A DNA stretch of 64,000 nucleotides, from contig JAMQCK010000107.1 of the NCBI GenBank assembly GCA_024196135.1, positions 1 through 64,000 of the forward strand, in the 5' to 3' direction. Under the pieces are notes generated by a model. It had not been told where the DNA came from. It did not search any database and saw nothing but the letters and a program-made list of their open reading frames with translations. This DNA is from Pleurotus ostreatus/Saccharomyces cerevisiae fusant (Eukaryota > Opisthokonta). Of this stretch, positions 10,801 through 21,352 are shown one piece after another; positions within the stretch are counted from its first letter, which is position 1, and each line of letters begins with the position of its first letter. A program made the position numbers and the translations under genes.

Positions 10801-11900
10801 ACATCTGAAGTCGACAACTCCAGGGGAGAGTTCTCGCCACCGTGGGTATCCGACGTATCGGCATGGTGCCCATCCGAAGAGGGCGGGACCGAATTGGCTT
10901 CGCTGGCTCGTGAGGAGGGCAGGAGGGATGACGCTTGTCGGGATATAGGAGAATGCGACGCGGAGGATAGATGTGGTGGTGGCGAGTGTAGTAAAGACTC
11001 CTTCAGGTAAGGGGAATCCGGGGAAGTAGGCGCGGACTCTGCAGGAAGGTGCTTTGAGATAGACACACAGGAGCTGTCGGGGTCCATAGCGCCTGAGGTT
11101 TCCGCTTCCATGATCGTAGACAAGTCCATGGGTGCAGTGGGTGATGGTGTCCGTAGGACTGGTGGCTGCTCGTTCATCAGAGGAGCGAGCGTGTCTGCAA
11201 GAGGGACGTCAGCTTCGGAAGTCTCTAAGCAAACGAGTTGCACACCTGCGCCGCTGTCCAGCTCTAGTTGTTGTGTGGAGGGGGCAGGACTGAGCCCGCC
11301 CGGTTCCAGTGGTAGCGGCTTATCCAGCCGTGATATCGTGGAAGAGGTTCGGCTCCCAAGATCGCGCTGCGGACCAGGCCGGCGCGTATTGAGCTCCTTC
11401 TCCAGCTCGTTGACCCCGCCCGCCGCCTCCGAGAAATTTCGGTGTATCGAAATGACAGGGAGCGCGGAAAAGGCGGTATTCCTATCACGCGAGGGCAGCG
11501 ACTTGGCCATGTTCGGGTCCCACGCGAACGACGTGCGCGTCGGCGTCTCCTTGCTCAGGGAGCCCTTGCGGTCCCTTCCTAGGGAGGCTGTCGCGGACGC
11601 TTTGCGGGTGAAGGACGAGAGCGCGCCGCGGACGGGCGTCGAGGTGTGCGCGGGCTGCGGCGAGGCGCCGATCGACATGGACATGGACTTGCCATGGTAG
11701 AAGCTGCCGTCCTTTGTCGGAGACTTTGTCGCGGCTTTGGAGGGTGTGCGGGCGGGGGTGGAGTTCTTGGAAGGACCGAAGGGAAGTAGGGAGCGAAGGG
11801 AGCGTAAGGAGGGGATACCGGAAGGACCGGCGTTCGAGTTTGAGCCAGAGCGGCGTCTTGAGGTGTTGCCCTGGGACGAGCCGAGGGATTCAGAGGACAT
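7872..11900 (-). CDS. Large Ser/Pro-rich intronless protein with C-terminal coiled coil
   Basis: A single uninterrupted exon of 1342 aa, striking in a genome where most genes have many introns. The start is the ATG at 11900 (MSSESLGSS). The frame is open for 41 codons further upstream, but that sequence looks non-coding. Residues about 1-930 are low-complexity Ser/Pro/Arg with repeated short motifs such as SSPRLGSSSPRLG and RPSLDRSARPSLD, and many proline-directed phosphosites. Residues about 937-1070 form a heptad-rich coiled coil (ELQAKHADEMAALL onward, then RLEEQLEFVQKERDD and EEMAAEMERMRNE). The tail is again disordered. The architecture suggests a cytoskeletal or polarity scaffold, but I do not recognise the family and infer no specific role. 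Confidence 0.85.
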   Translation of the reverse strand: MSSESLGSSQGNTSRRRSGSNSNAGPSGIPSLRSLRSLLPFGPSKNSTPARTPSKAATKSPTKDGSFYHGKSMSMSIGASPQPAHTSTPVRGALSSFTRKASATASLGRDRKGSLSKETPTRTSFAWDPNMAKSLPSRDRNTAFSALPVISIHRNFSEAAGGVNELEKELNTRRPGPQRDLGSRTSSTISRLDKPLPLEPGGLSPAPSTQQLELDSGAGVQLVCLETSEADVPLADTLAPLMNEQPPVLRTPSPTAPMDLSTIMEAETSGAMDPDSSCVSISKHLPAESAPTSPDSPYLKESLLHSPPPHLSSASHSPISRQASSLLPSSRASEANSVPPSSDGHHADTSDTHGGENSPLELSTSDVHSQVMDALRRTSCSFTGAGHPPVVVDEPPDEPHAQNSSMHNPTEITIASPRPQYESRSRPNSIISPPRTPLQRDTETLDLGLSPRTVTTSDFSPATSTVEYYARRGPPPPLPLSEKPTPFGERPLVSASLPPSARPSPSPSPGLPSPRAMPPSRNPSPSRMSYFTGQASPTLQSARSSPRLQPSPLQPSPLASSQTGALSRRGSSSPQLGSSSPRLGNSSPRLGSSSPRLRPSVHNVFWDEVTSRHKSQSSNESSGQYTPRASLESSRFSSARPSLDRSARPSLDLNRTPYAGRGPSYGLGRTSLDVARRSETSLDRPNGGLHDRATLSRARLGLDFDTSPSPADASDATPSYVRMRKRSLSVDQGNQLQTPIRVSSSTRPSTAMGGSVGRRLDSASLGHRLDSGTFRRPDTSLSGATSVSGRSAASSTSRRITDPLRTPGPGPRTLNAFRAAGVFDEDDPLASAKSRSSEDVLEKSRTALERSANVLDRTRSPSISLTRNGSVMGSARGKYPQGMRAPSELGERRVSARKASWTSAGPTSPGAHLADSPTFTFSTPRSASTAPTSVSGGSHDDELRELQAKHADEMAALLGALGDAQRSARLLRSENGELRERADEMADEVERLQAERSRNTELVARLEEQLEFVQKERDDMRAAVEEMAAEMERMRNEGEAWMRERDEDTRERERLRKKLAETSVALRMAEVRARLNSSGGSESAGNTTLTAHGLSHATSMTLLNGSVKGFGSEANDSLHSSPLLLMGGGGSPLRDTSPLHLRAGSVDWEGESDVGERTRRFNDGRRGSITNSHSRSGSSSNGRLRTSRRLSGASSVFPTLPNNMSMIFSEDDGAWAGSSQGHSVPSLEPSPNRRGTFEDTEREGSPTIAVPLPWVQGYPIQSPSPTAEKWTAEADAQDVQDARGRGRSRASTGSSASCSPSPRDGSPGSLFLRPEDEQHLRDMESFDLSAGRAELDVVDEEF

Positions 11901-13227
11901 AGTGGGATAGGTATGGGTGTGTTCGCGGGCAAAGGTGTGTCGTCGGGCTTTCAGCTCAGCTGCGCACGATTCGAGCAAACAGTAAGTGGTGCCGCGGCCT
12001 AACGCCTGCGTGAGTGTTTGCACAACCAGAGGATGTAGAGCACATACTGTGATAGTTTGCTAGACCGACTTTCACGTCAGATATGAGTAGCGGGGGACGT
12101 GAAGAAGTCGCGGGGAAGAGCTAAACACGCGGGTACGCAGGCGCGCAAGTTCGCGTGCTCGATGATCGTAGTAGAGCTGCAGCTTGCGCAAAGACGTCAG
12201 TGTCAAGCGTCCTATGGGCACCGGAGGCGACGAGGAGCTGAGCGCAGGGCTCGACGACGACCGCGATAGTCAAGCGCGAGGCGGCCGAATTCCCGCTGAA
12301 CTTCCATCAAAATCACGTGAGATGCACCCACAAGCGCCCATACCATGGACTTGGGAGGAGTAATGGTAGCGTAGGTAAGCATGTATGCATTCCTATCATA
12401 TCATCGGGTGTATGATGCAAGAAAGCGTCAATTACATCCTCCACACTTAGGTTTCGCACATGCACCAGCCGAAGTGGACGAGACAATGCCCGACTTTGTT
12501 ATGTAGCGATATAATACGGTACATCATGTTGATCCGCGCAGGGTCGCCTTCCACTACCTTGGAGATAGTCTAATCCTCCGAGTTAACCAGGTTGGGATTA
12601 CCCAGGATTACCACGGAACTCCAGCGATCTGGCGATCGCAGAGTTCCGTGGCAGTCCTGGGAATTCCATAAATGTCCGATCACTTTAGAGTTTGCCTCCG
12701 ACTGTACTTAACTCGCGCGGAACCAGAATACTAACTCCCGGGCGCAAGTCTGGGCGACCCGGTTTACTTGCCTTCCCCTCAATGGCACAAGTGACGCCCT
12801 TTGGACGTGTCCTTGACGCGATTCGCATTGACTACTCAAGTAATTAGTCGCCCTCTGTATAAGGACAACTGGCCGATGCAGTCAATGCAGAGCGCATCGA
12901 GGTGCAATAGGCGGAAGCAGAATTCGCTGGGTGAACTTGACAGAAGAAATTCAGACAATAAGTAAGAATTCAACGAGAGTCTGTATCATATGCGTATAGC
13001 AGCAGCACGATGTACAAGCAAGGATAACAAGAAGCGCCAAACAGCGATGGAGCGAAACTAAGCAGATCTCGGAAGAGGCTGCTCAGTAGTCCAAGGGGGT
13101 CAGGAGCTTTTACAGGGCACAACAACAAGACAAGTAGCTATGGAAGGAATGGATACTATATACGGGGAGGGCACAGGGAGGCCCAGCGGCTGCTAGAGCG
13201 ACTCTGATAGAGTCGGAAGGGCCTGAC
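11901..13227. other. Upstream region of the coiled-coil gene and 3' flank of the ammonium transporter
   Basis: No coding frame with support in about 1.3 kb. It contains an imperfect 21-bp inverted repeat near 12.6 kb. Little else stands out. Confidence 0.5.
12601..12661. repeat. Imperfect inverted repeat, 21-bp arms (19/21)
   Basis: 12601-12621 and 12641-12661 are reverse complements except at two positions, with a 19-nt spacer that itself contains a GCGATC...GATCGC dyad. It may be a remnant hairpin or a small foldback element. Confidence 0.65.
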
Positions 13228-15115
13228 TTAGGCCAGACGCGTAGGAGAGTTGGGATCGAACATGCTGTGACCGACGCTGCTCCGGTCCTTCATCATGTAT
13301 TGCTCGCCGTGCCCCTGGACCGCAGACGACGCACCTACAGCAAAGATTAGCATTCCCTACACCACGCAATCAGCGCCGCCGACTCACCCACCGAATACGG
13401 CCTCAACTCGCTCTCCACCCCCACGTAATCGTACGCAAACTCGCCCATCTCGCTCTCGTCGATTCCTAGCAGCTCCGTCGACTCGCCGACGCGCAGCCGC
13501 AGACCGGGGATGTAGTGCATGATCCAGCAGATGAGGGTGGTCATGGTGAAGGCGTAGCCAAGGCCCGCGACGGAGTCCGCGACGTGGTAACCGAGCTGGA
13601 TGTAGTGATGGTCGAGCCAGCCGCCGGGGATGACGGTGAAGCCGTCGAAGCCGGCGACGCTCGCCTGCGCGAAGAGCGCGGTGAGGATGTTTCCGACAAC
13701 GCCACCGACGGCATGCGAGGCGAAGACCTGGGTGGAGGCTGTTAGCTTGAGCGCTGACACGGAGGTCAAGGGACCCACGTCAAGCGAGTCGTCGTAGCCG
13801 GCGAAAAACTTGATCTGGGTGGAAAAGTTGCAGACGGTGCCAGCCATGAAGCCAAAGAGGACCGCCGCGGGTGCGCCAACGAAGCCACTGCCCGGCGTAA
13901 TGGCGACGAGACCAGCGATAGCGCCGGAGCAGAAGCCAACCGCCGACCACTTGCGCTCGATGCGATAGTCCTGGTCGAGAGCATGTTAGTACGACGTGCA
14001 ATAGGTGGCGTCGCACACTCACCCACAGCATCCACGTCAAGCCACCCACGCTGGCAGCCAGATTGGTGACGATGCACGCCTGGGCCGCGCGTAGATTCGC
14101 GGACAGCGCGGAGCCGCCATTAAATCCGAACCAGCCGAACCACAGAAAGACCGTTCCAAGCACGACGTACGTCGTATTGTGCGGCTTGTACGCTAGCGCC
14201 TCCGTGCCGTAGCCCCGTCGCTTGCCCAGATAGATCGACACTGCAAGCGCCGTCGTGCCGGACGAAATGTGCACCGGCGTGCCGCCAGCGAAGTCGTAGC
14301 CGCCCAGGACAAACGTCCACCCGTTCGAGTTCCACGTCCAGCACGCGATGGGGTCGTACACGAGCGTCGACCACACGAAGACGAATACCAGCAGCGGTCC
14401 CAGGTGCGCGCGCTCCGCAAACCCGCCCAGCGCGAGCATCGGCCTGCAGTCGGTAGCGGAAAGTTCAACATTGCACGTGTGTAGATTGCGAAGCTCAACA
14501 CGCACGTTATGGCCGCGAACATGAGTTGGTAGACGCAAAAGACGATGGAGGGTATGCGCGTGCTGCCGATGGACGGTTTCTCGAGGACGCCCTTCAAACC
14601 AAAGTACTCTGCGATAGAGAACCTGGTCAGTGGCGATAAGGAGGTGCTTTTTGGCTCGCACGCACTGAGGTTGCCTATGAACGCGCTTCCTGTCTCGCTG
14701 AACGTGAGAGAGAAGCCCCAGAAGAACCACTGCAAAGGATGAGCATGATTCTGCGTTGAAGGAGGAGGTATAGTAAACACCTGGAAGGACACTACGGCCA
14801 GTGTCATGAGGCTCATGTAGATCATGGAAAGCGCGTTTTTTCGCCTACATAAAGGTCAGAAGTACGTTTTCACAAGCTGAGGAACTAGACTGCACCTCAG
14901 CAACCCGCTATAAAAGAAACCCACGCCCGGTACCATGATCCATACGAGGGCCGTGCAGCATAGTACCCAGGCAATATCACCTAGATTATAGACGACCGTA
15001 TCCCCCGTGTCTGGGTCTTGCCAGGTGAGGTCGCCCGCTGGGTTTTCCGTGAGCAATCAGTACCGCGGATGCAGTCATCCCTCCACTCACACTCGTCGTA
15101 GCCGACGTTGACCAT
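13228..15115 (-). CDS. Ammonium transporter (Mep/Amt/Rh family)
   Basis: Exons: 15115-15091, 15037-14896, 14844-14781, 14729-14666, 14608-14506, 14443-14023, 13970-13779, 13727-13388, 13334-13228, giving 485 aa, a usual length for fungal Mep proteins. It imports ammonium through the plasma membrane as a trimer with about 11 helices. Family signatures are present: DIAWVLCCTALVW, FYSGLLRRKN, GGFAERAHLGPL, TPVHISSGTTALA and NFSTQIK. Both pore histidines of the Amt twin-His site are kept (about H191 in PVHISSG and H342 in SHAVGG). This resembles the Mep2/AmtB class rather than Mep1/3, which have Glu at the first site. The cytosolic tail is short (ending PNSPTRLA). A GATAAG lies just before the ATG at 15126-15131 and could bind a nitrogen-regulatory GATA factor; this is inference. 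Confidence 0.95.
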
Positions 15116-16137
15116 GGCTGGGGCAGATAAGGAGCTCCGGGGCAAAACGCGCCTCTATCTGACGCGAGGGACTAGCCATAAATACAGCGCTGGCGCATCA
15201 ATTCAATGATCATCTGGGCAAACCGGCTCGCAACCGGGACTCCGGGGACTGCTGGGCGCAGATAGAGCGCCACGTCGTTCAAGACGTTCAAAAAAATCCA
15301 GTCAGCCCTTCATGAAGCATTAGAGCCCTTCCGGATTTCAGAAGGCAATCCTCACTCGAGTATTGGACAAGAGAAAAGGGCGTGAGGCTGGGAAATGCGA
15401 ATTGCGGAGTTTGCCGAAGTACTTTCCCGCGCCGCGCCGTCGAAACGATGACTTGCATCTGCTTCTCGTTGTTCAACTGTCTTGCGTCCGATAAATGCAT
15501 CGTATACAACCTGAAATCACTCCACAGCGAGAGTCACAACAGTTGTTCGCTGTATACGCCGAGCAGGACGCCCTGAATTTACTCGACGACTCGACGGGCG
15601 TTTCGACCACGCCCACTTCATCCACGAATTGCGCTTGACAACGGATGCAGGTCACCTCGGATATTGGATGCTACGCGAGTCATATACGTAGGTTTGAGTG
15701 CAGTCGTGTGCTCTCTATTCGATGAGAAAGGCCAACGTGGCGAGCCATGCGCCAAGCAGCTGCTCTCGGCCTTCCCAAGGTGCGCAGTGGGTTCTGCGCC
15801 ACAACGAGCCTTCTATCGCCTCAATTCCATGCTCTGCCCCTTCAATACCACGCTTTGTATACTCACGTACACGCAGGGTCGAGCATACGGAAAGGGACGC
15901 TGCGCGCGGATGGTGTCTCTGCCCACCGGATTTCTGATCGTGGTTCGGAGCTTTCCTGGCTGTTCGTCGCTGCGTGCTGCACGCTCATCAGCTCGACGTA
16001 CGTCTTACCGCTGGCTAGATGTCACCATCTATCGGGATTGCTGGGTATTATGGAGCTGCGACGGACATAAGACGCTCTGAGGCGATGAAGGATCAGCTGG
16101 CTCGACGCGTATGAACGACTCGGCTATACGTCAGTCA
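15116..16137. other. Promoter side of the ammonium transporter; no supported gene
   Basis: A plus-strand open frame of 138 codons (15664-16080) has no recognisable feature. A TATA-like CCATAAATAC lies about 60 bp upstream of the transporter ATG. Confidence 0.4.
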
Positions 16138-16560
16138 TCAGCGCACGCTCTCCGTCGAAGGCAAACCTTCCAAGTCCTCCTTCACGTTGTGATCGAGCTC
16201 GTCCATAGAACGATGGACGCGCTTCAGAACTGATATATCATCTCGCCTCGACCACGCGGCAGCCCGCGATAACGAGGCCAGGCGCGCCGCCCCTATATTC
16301 ATGGCCGCAGGCGCGCGATAACATGGACCTACAGCGCTAATCAACATACCTCCTCGGTGTCTTCTCCCGCCCCAGGCGGCCGTGGCCTCGAGAATAGGAA
16401 CTGGACCTGAAGCTGCTCACTGGACGCGGAAAGGCTACCCCGGGGCCTGACGATAAACGTTTTCTCCTGCCCGTGGACGAATCACAAAGTAGAAGGGACG
16501 AATCAGAGCGCGCATCAAGGACTATCAGCGGCGGATGTCCTGGCAATCTTATCTGTGCTC
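16138..16560 (-). CDS. Probable short minus-strand coding region, incompletely resolved
   Basis: Two stretches read like real protein on the minus strand. One (about 16470-16354) encodes EKTFIVRPRGSLSASSE followed by LQVQFLFSRPRPPGAGEDTEE and meets a GTATGT donor. The other, ending at a TGA at 16138, encodes RRDDISVLKRVHRSMDELD and a tail ending LPSTESVR. An ATATAG acceptor lies about 57 nt after the donor, but the phases do not match, so the join is uncertain. A sequence change, a different splice or two separate genes are all possible. No family is recognised. Confidence 0.3.
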
Positions 16561-16714
16561 CCGTCATTTCAAAAATGGCTCCCCATGCCGAAGTGCCTGC
16601 ACCGCGCTGCGTCCCTTCGTACATTTATCCTTGCATACAGCCATCCTGGATCGTTCTTCTTGCGTCGCGACCACCATCTTCTCCGTGCGCCTCGCTCCCT
16701 CTCCCCCCCCCTCC

Positions 16715-19608
16715 ATGTCGTCGAGGACTGCTGCCGGGCGGAGACGTCTTCAAAGCGGGCAGGTGCAGACGATCTCACCTACGCTACTCTCTCCGAAGGC
16801 CCTGTTTGGATTTCGATCAAAGTCGAAGGATCAGAGGCGCACTCCGAGGTCCTCACCAACACCGTACGCATGCATGTTTTAACAAGGGTTTACTCGCTGA
16901 CAACGTAGCTGCAGTCCCTCCCCAAACCGCCCTTCGGTGCACTTCACGCCGTCTACGGATGATCCGCCGTCGATTCGTCAGCGCCAGTCTTCGGAACCAA
17001 CCCAGTCCGATGAACAGCGCAACTCCTCTCATCCTCGCCCCCCTCCTTCCCCGATACGCACCGCACCTCTCTCCCCGCTTCCCCCGTCTTCGCCCCGATC
17101 AAGAAGCACCATGCAACTACCTCCGCGTGCCGAATCAGCATCGTCCGCCTGGCGCGCGGATGATGCGCCAACGCAGGAGCAAGCGCCTATCTCTCACACG
17201 ACACGGAGTGGGCAGCTTCGCGATAAGGCGCCCGGCACGCCCGCCCCGCGCGCGCCACTGTCCCCAGGCGCGCGAAACGCGCTCTACTTCGACGACTCTA
17301 TGTCCCTCTCACCCGTCTCCTCCCCCGAGCGCACGCCCTCCGAGTTCCTCGCTCCCGGTCCCTACGGCGGCGAGAACGCACCCTCGCCTGCAACCTCCAT
17401 TTATAGCCTCGCCAAGGTGCCCAGCGCTACCTCGTCTTCCTCCTCGAAGAGAAGCATCGACTCGAAGCGCTCGATGGACTCGGATTTCGTCACAAGCCCG
17501 GATTCACCAACCAAGTTCGTCTTCCCGTCTGGTCGCTCGGTGGTGAAGCCCAAGGGGCCTGGGCCCAAATTCGGTCGGAGAACGCCGAAGACGGGCACAC
17601 GTGTCGAGTCGCCTGCCCTCACGCCAGTTGGGTCGCGCACATCGACTGAGACCGTCGCCGTCGACCTCAGGCGCACCCGCGCTATGTCGACCTCGACCGC
17701 TACCTCTTCCGGCACTGCGATGTCGGTAGGAACCTCGCGCTCAGGATCCAGCACGGGCACCGCAGCTCCCGCATTCGTCTTCCCGACTTCTCGAACTCGA
17801 GCGAATCCCGCCTTTCGACCCGCCGTACGGTTGACGCCGAAGATTCCAGTGCGAAGGGGGCGAGCACGGGAACTAGCAGCAGGCTCAGAAGAGCGTGATT
17901 ACTCTCCAATGGAGAACACCCTGTCGTCTGCTGCAGGCAATCGGGAATCGGTGGCGACGGCAACCGAGCGTCGAGCACGAGCTCGAAGCATCCATCTCCG
18001 CGTCGGCGAATACCCCTTCGACCAGTACAACGTCGAAGTGCAGAAGTGGTGAGTGGCTATCTCTCGTGTCCTTGGACTCTTCGCTGATGGTCTGTACAGG
18101 GAGAGGAGTACGCATGAACTGCTTCGCTTACTCAAACCGCCAGATCGTCCGTGCTTTCACGACTATGGTCATCTACCGCCCATGACCGTGCTTGACCTCG
18201 GCTGCGGGCAAGGCTGGTGGATGCTCGAAGCCGCGCATGCGTGGAGGAGACACGGCACGCAGGTCATCGGCTTTGACCTCGTCGATACGACGTCGGAGAT
18301 GTGCGCGCAAGCCGTACGGTTAGGTCTTTCGGATAACATGCGCGTAATTGTAGGGAACTTGTAAGTGTGCCTACGTTTTCTGTCGCGCCGTCAACTAACA
18401 CTGGCCGTAGCTTGACAAAGCCGCTGCCCTTTGAGGACGAAACCTTCGACCTCGTGCGTATGGCTGACCTCACGTACGCGATCCCCTTCGACCAGTGGGA
18501 GCAAGTCCTTCGAGAAGCGAAGCGCGTGCTCGCCGTCGGAGGGCGCCTGGAGCTCATCGACGACGACGTATTCTTCCCCTACAGCGACACCACGCTTCTT
18601 CCAGCCCAACTCTGGTCGTACACTCTGCACCCTCCTTCGCGCTCCCACTCGCCACAATCGAGGCGTACGACGACGTCTTCCTACGTGTCTAGTTCACTTA
18701 GCGGTTTCGACAGCGTCAGCGAGACTGAGTCCAACACGCTCTACACCGACTCGTTCATAACCACCGCCGACACCGAGACCATCAGTAGTCCACGTAAGCC
18801 TCCGGATGCGCGCACCATGGCGCTACGTACCGCCTCCGAGGAAGTCGAAGCGCTCTTCGGGTACATGGTTAACCATAAGCTGGGATTGAACCTACGTCTA
18901 CATGCCTTCCTCTTCGACGCGCTGCAGCGCATCTTCGGCGGGCTCGCACGCGAGGTCGACACCATGCGCCTTGGCGTTGAAGGGTCACCCAGCACAACGT
19001 CGGGATTGGTTTTGTGGCCGTCGACGTGCATACCGATGCGTCCCGCCGATGTCGAGCAACACGCCATGCGCCATTGTCGAACGGTGCTCATGTGTAAGGA
19101 GCTTATGACCGAGTACGCGCTTGAAGTCTCCAATGAGGAGGATATCGATGACGAGACGATCTCGGAGGCGCTTTGGGACTACGCTGAGTACGCTTCGGCG
19201 CCTTTTTGCTGCATTTTGGACGCTGACTTGTTCATAGATTCCTGCCTCAACGCTTCAACATCGCATCGTCGAAACGCGAGAGCGTCTGCACTATCAAGCG
19301 GGAGACAGTGGCATCCCGAGCGGCGCGTCGTGATTCAACTGCATCGATGGAGTCCAGCCTGGATGCCCTCATGGAATACCAATCGTACGTCGTCGTCCTA
19401 TCACCGCAGCACTGTGTCTAAGGCTCTAGACAGGGAGTTCCGCGGCATGTTCGCGTCTTCTCCCTCCGACGATGAGGATGACTCCGAGGTCGTCGGCTGT
19501 CCTGCTCCTGAGGCAAACGAACCGAACCGTAAGGCGTACGAGCAAGCAGCCGACCTCACGCACATACGCACAATCCGTGTATTCGAAGCCGTGAAGGCGG
19601 TTTCTTGA
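16715..19608 (+). CDS. Class I SAM-dependent methyltransferase with long disordered N-terminus (paralogue 2)
   Basis: Exons 16715-16863, 16909-18048, 18100-18360, 18411-19187, 19238-19384, 19434-19608, giving 882 aa. The N-terminal 430 residues are Ser/Pro/Thr-rich. The catalytic part starts near WERSTHELLRLLKPPD and shows motif I LDLGCGQGWW, strand 2 VIGFDLVD, then PFEDETFDLVRMADLTY and VLAVGGRLELIDDDVFFPY. The C-terminus ends with IRTIRVFEAVKAVS, matching RSFYVYEAIKVKG in the paralogue at 2670-5624. Four introns are shared with that gene in position and phase 2. Substrate and pathway are unknown. The last acceptor was chosen as GACAG at 19429-19433 because the CTCTAG just before it breaks the frame. 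Confidence 0.85.
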
Positions 19609-20146
19609 TGATCTCCATCCCCATCCGCTCCGACCGCTCTTGACTCTCAACTACTCTACTCTCGCCTTATCCTTGTCAACCTGTATTTTGGGTATTATTG
19701 TTCATTTTGGTTTACCGCTCTTCATCTTGACCTACTATGTACTATCGCCTGTTCTTGATTTACCTATGTAATGGATATCTATAATGGGTGTACCATCTTC
19801 TGTACTCTTACTTTGTCTTACGCATGCTCGTGCTTGGAATGAGAATCAGCTTGTATTGACATCCTCTCACTAGATTCCCGGAAATGATGGATGTACAGAA
19901 TTTACGAGGGGAAACAAGAAACACAGAGCGTCGTCCATACTGTATTACCTAGCCTAGTAGGGGTATAAATGCTTTGCATCGGAAAGGCATCTGGCGTCAA
20001 TGAGACGAGGGCAAATGAGGCGCGTCGATATTCTGACATTCGTGTCAAGGACAATCAGCAATGGAAGACAGATTAGTCCGGATGTGCGCGTACCGGTGTA
20101 TGGATCATCTCGCGAGCCTACTACGACCGAGAAGCTCGCCCTCCCC
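19609..20146. other. Convergent intergenic region
   Basis: A T-rich 3' flank of the methyltransferase followed by the 3' flank of the finger protein; no gene seen. Confidence 0.5.
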
Positions 20147-21352
20147 TCAGACTGACGAGGACTCTGCCTCGTAGGGATTATAGTTCTGGGGCACCTGTAC
20201 TCCAAGATGCTCGCGTGCAATATGCGCGGCAAGTCGGCACTTATACGGTATTCCGGTCGTGATGCGCGAACGGCACAAACGCTTGTTCGGAGTGTCAAGG
20301 ATCGCGCGGCATAGGTAGCGCGGCCTGGCACCTATTTCTTCCACCGGTGGATTGTGTGCTGTCTGCATATGGCCCTGAAGACTCCGGATAAAGTCACGGA
20401 GGCCGCTGCCAGAGATCTCTGCGTTGCAACGCTGACTTTTCCCCTGGTTGTCGTTGTCCAGAGCCCAGGGGCAGAGCTTCCTGATGATACTGGCCTCGTT
20501 CGAATAGACTGCATTCGCCGGAGCGAGCGTGAGAGGGATGAAGGCGTTGCTGCCGTAGGCATAAGGAAAGATTGCGATGTAGGGGGAGAAAATGACGCGC
20601 GAAGAGCCTGCGGCATCACGAGGAACGTGGTTAGACGGTGAGTTGACCCCTGCATTGCTCATGAGCGCAGTAGCTTCGCCACCTTCCGCCCCGGTGGATG
20701 GCCGGTCGCTGGAGTCGTCGCCATCGCTTTGTGTTTTGGAGTCGTCCACAAGCGTGGAGTCCTCGATGCAGGTAGTGCCGTACGCGTCAATCGACCAATC
20801 CATATCTGATTCTGAATCCTCTTCCGAGTCATGAGAAAGGACCTTCTCCGCATGTCGGTTCGCGGTTGACGCTGAGTCGTCTAAGGAGCCAGGTGGACGG
20901 CATATGCGTTGATCGCGTTGAGCCCTCGGTTCACGGATGGCAGTCGGAGCGTCCGCAAAGGCGCACGCGTCAGTGTGCAGTCTGTGAGCAGGCCTTTGAG
21001 ATCGCTGAGTATCTTTGGCAATGCATGGTATCCGCAGAGGCGGTGGCGAACGCGAGCGACACCGCTTTAAGTCTGGTCCATCCACCGAGAACGAGCATGT
21101 TGGCTCTCGCTTCTGAGTCACGCATATAGGCGGGGAAGACTGAGATGCAGACTGCTCCTCCGATGAGGTGAAGGATTGGGGAGGAGCTGTGTCGCCTAAA
21201 GCTGATTTGCCGCGCCGTCCGGTACCACTAGCGTGCTGGACGGCGCCGATGTTGCGTCCAACGCGGAGAGATGTGCGTTGTAGCAAAGCGTCGAAGGTGC
21301 GGTCGATTGGAGTAGTGGGCGCTATTTGTTTCCCAGTGGTAAAGTCGCTCAT
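20147..21352 (-). CDS. Protein with two atypical C2H2-like fingers (tandem copy 1)
   Basis: Intronless, 401 aa, starting at the ATG at 21352 (MSDFTTGKQ), which aligns with the start of the neighbouring copy. An N-terminal PIDRTFDALLQRTSLR motif, a disordered acidic middle with DMDWSIDAYG, and a C-terminal region with two finger-like modules. The first is CPW, then Cys after 14 residues, then H-x4-H (HMQTAH). The second is YLC, then Cys after 11 residues, then H-x4-H (HIAREH). The spacing C-x10-14-C-x16-18-H-x4-H is unlike classical C2H2 but is kept in the paralogue at 22124-23623. A nuclear or nucleic-acid-binding role is plausible but not shown. No named family is recognised. Confidence 0.8.
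   Translation of the reverse strand: MSDFTTGKQIAPTTPIDRTFDALLQRTSLRVGRNIGAVQHASGTGRRGKSALGDTAPPQSFTSSEEQSASQSSPPICVTQKREPTCSFSVDGPDLKRCRSRSPPPLRIPCIAKDTQRSQRPAHRLHTDACAFADAPTAIREPRAQRDQRICRPPGSLDDSASTANRHAEKVLSHDSEEDSESDMDWSIDAYGTTCIEDSTLVDDSKTQSDGDDSSDRPSTGAEGGEATALMSNAGVNSPSNHVPRDAAGSSRVIFSPYIAIFPYAYGSNAFIPLTLAPANAVYSNEASIIRKLCPWALDNDNQGKSQRCNAEISGSGLRDFIRSLQGHMQTAHNPPVEEIGARPRYLCRAILDTPNKRLCRSRITTGIPYKCRLAAHIAREHLGVQVPQNYNPYEAESSSV

Noticed and set aside
15664..16080. Plus-strand 138-codon frame
   Set aside because: No domain, signal peptide or splice context; nearby frames on the same strand are of similar quality.
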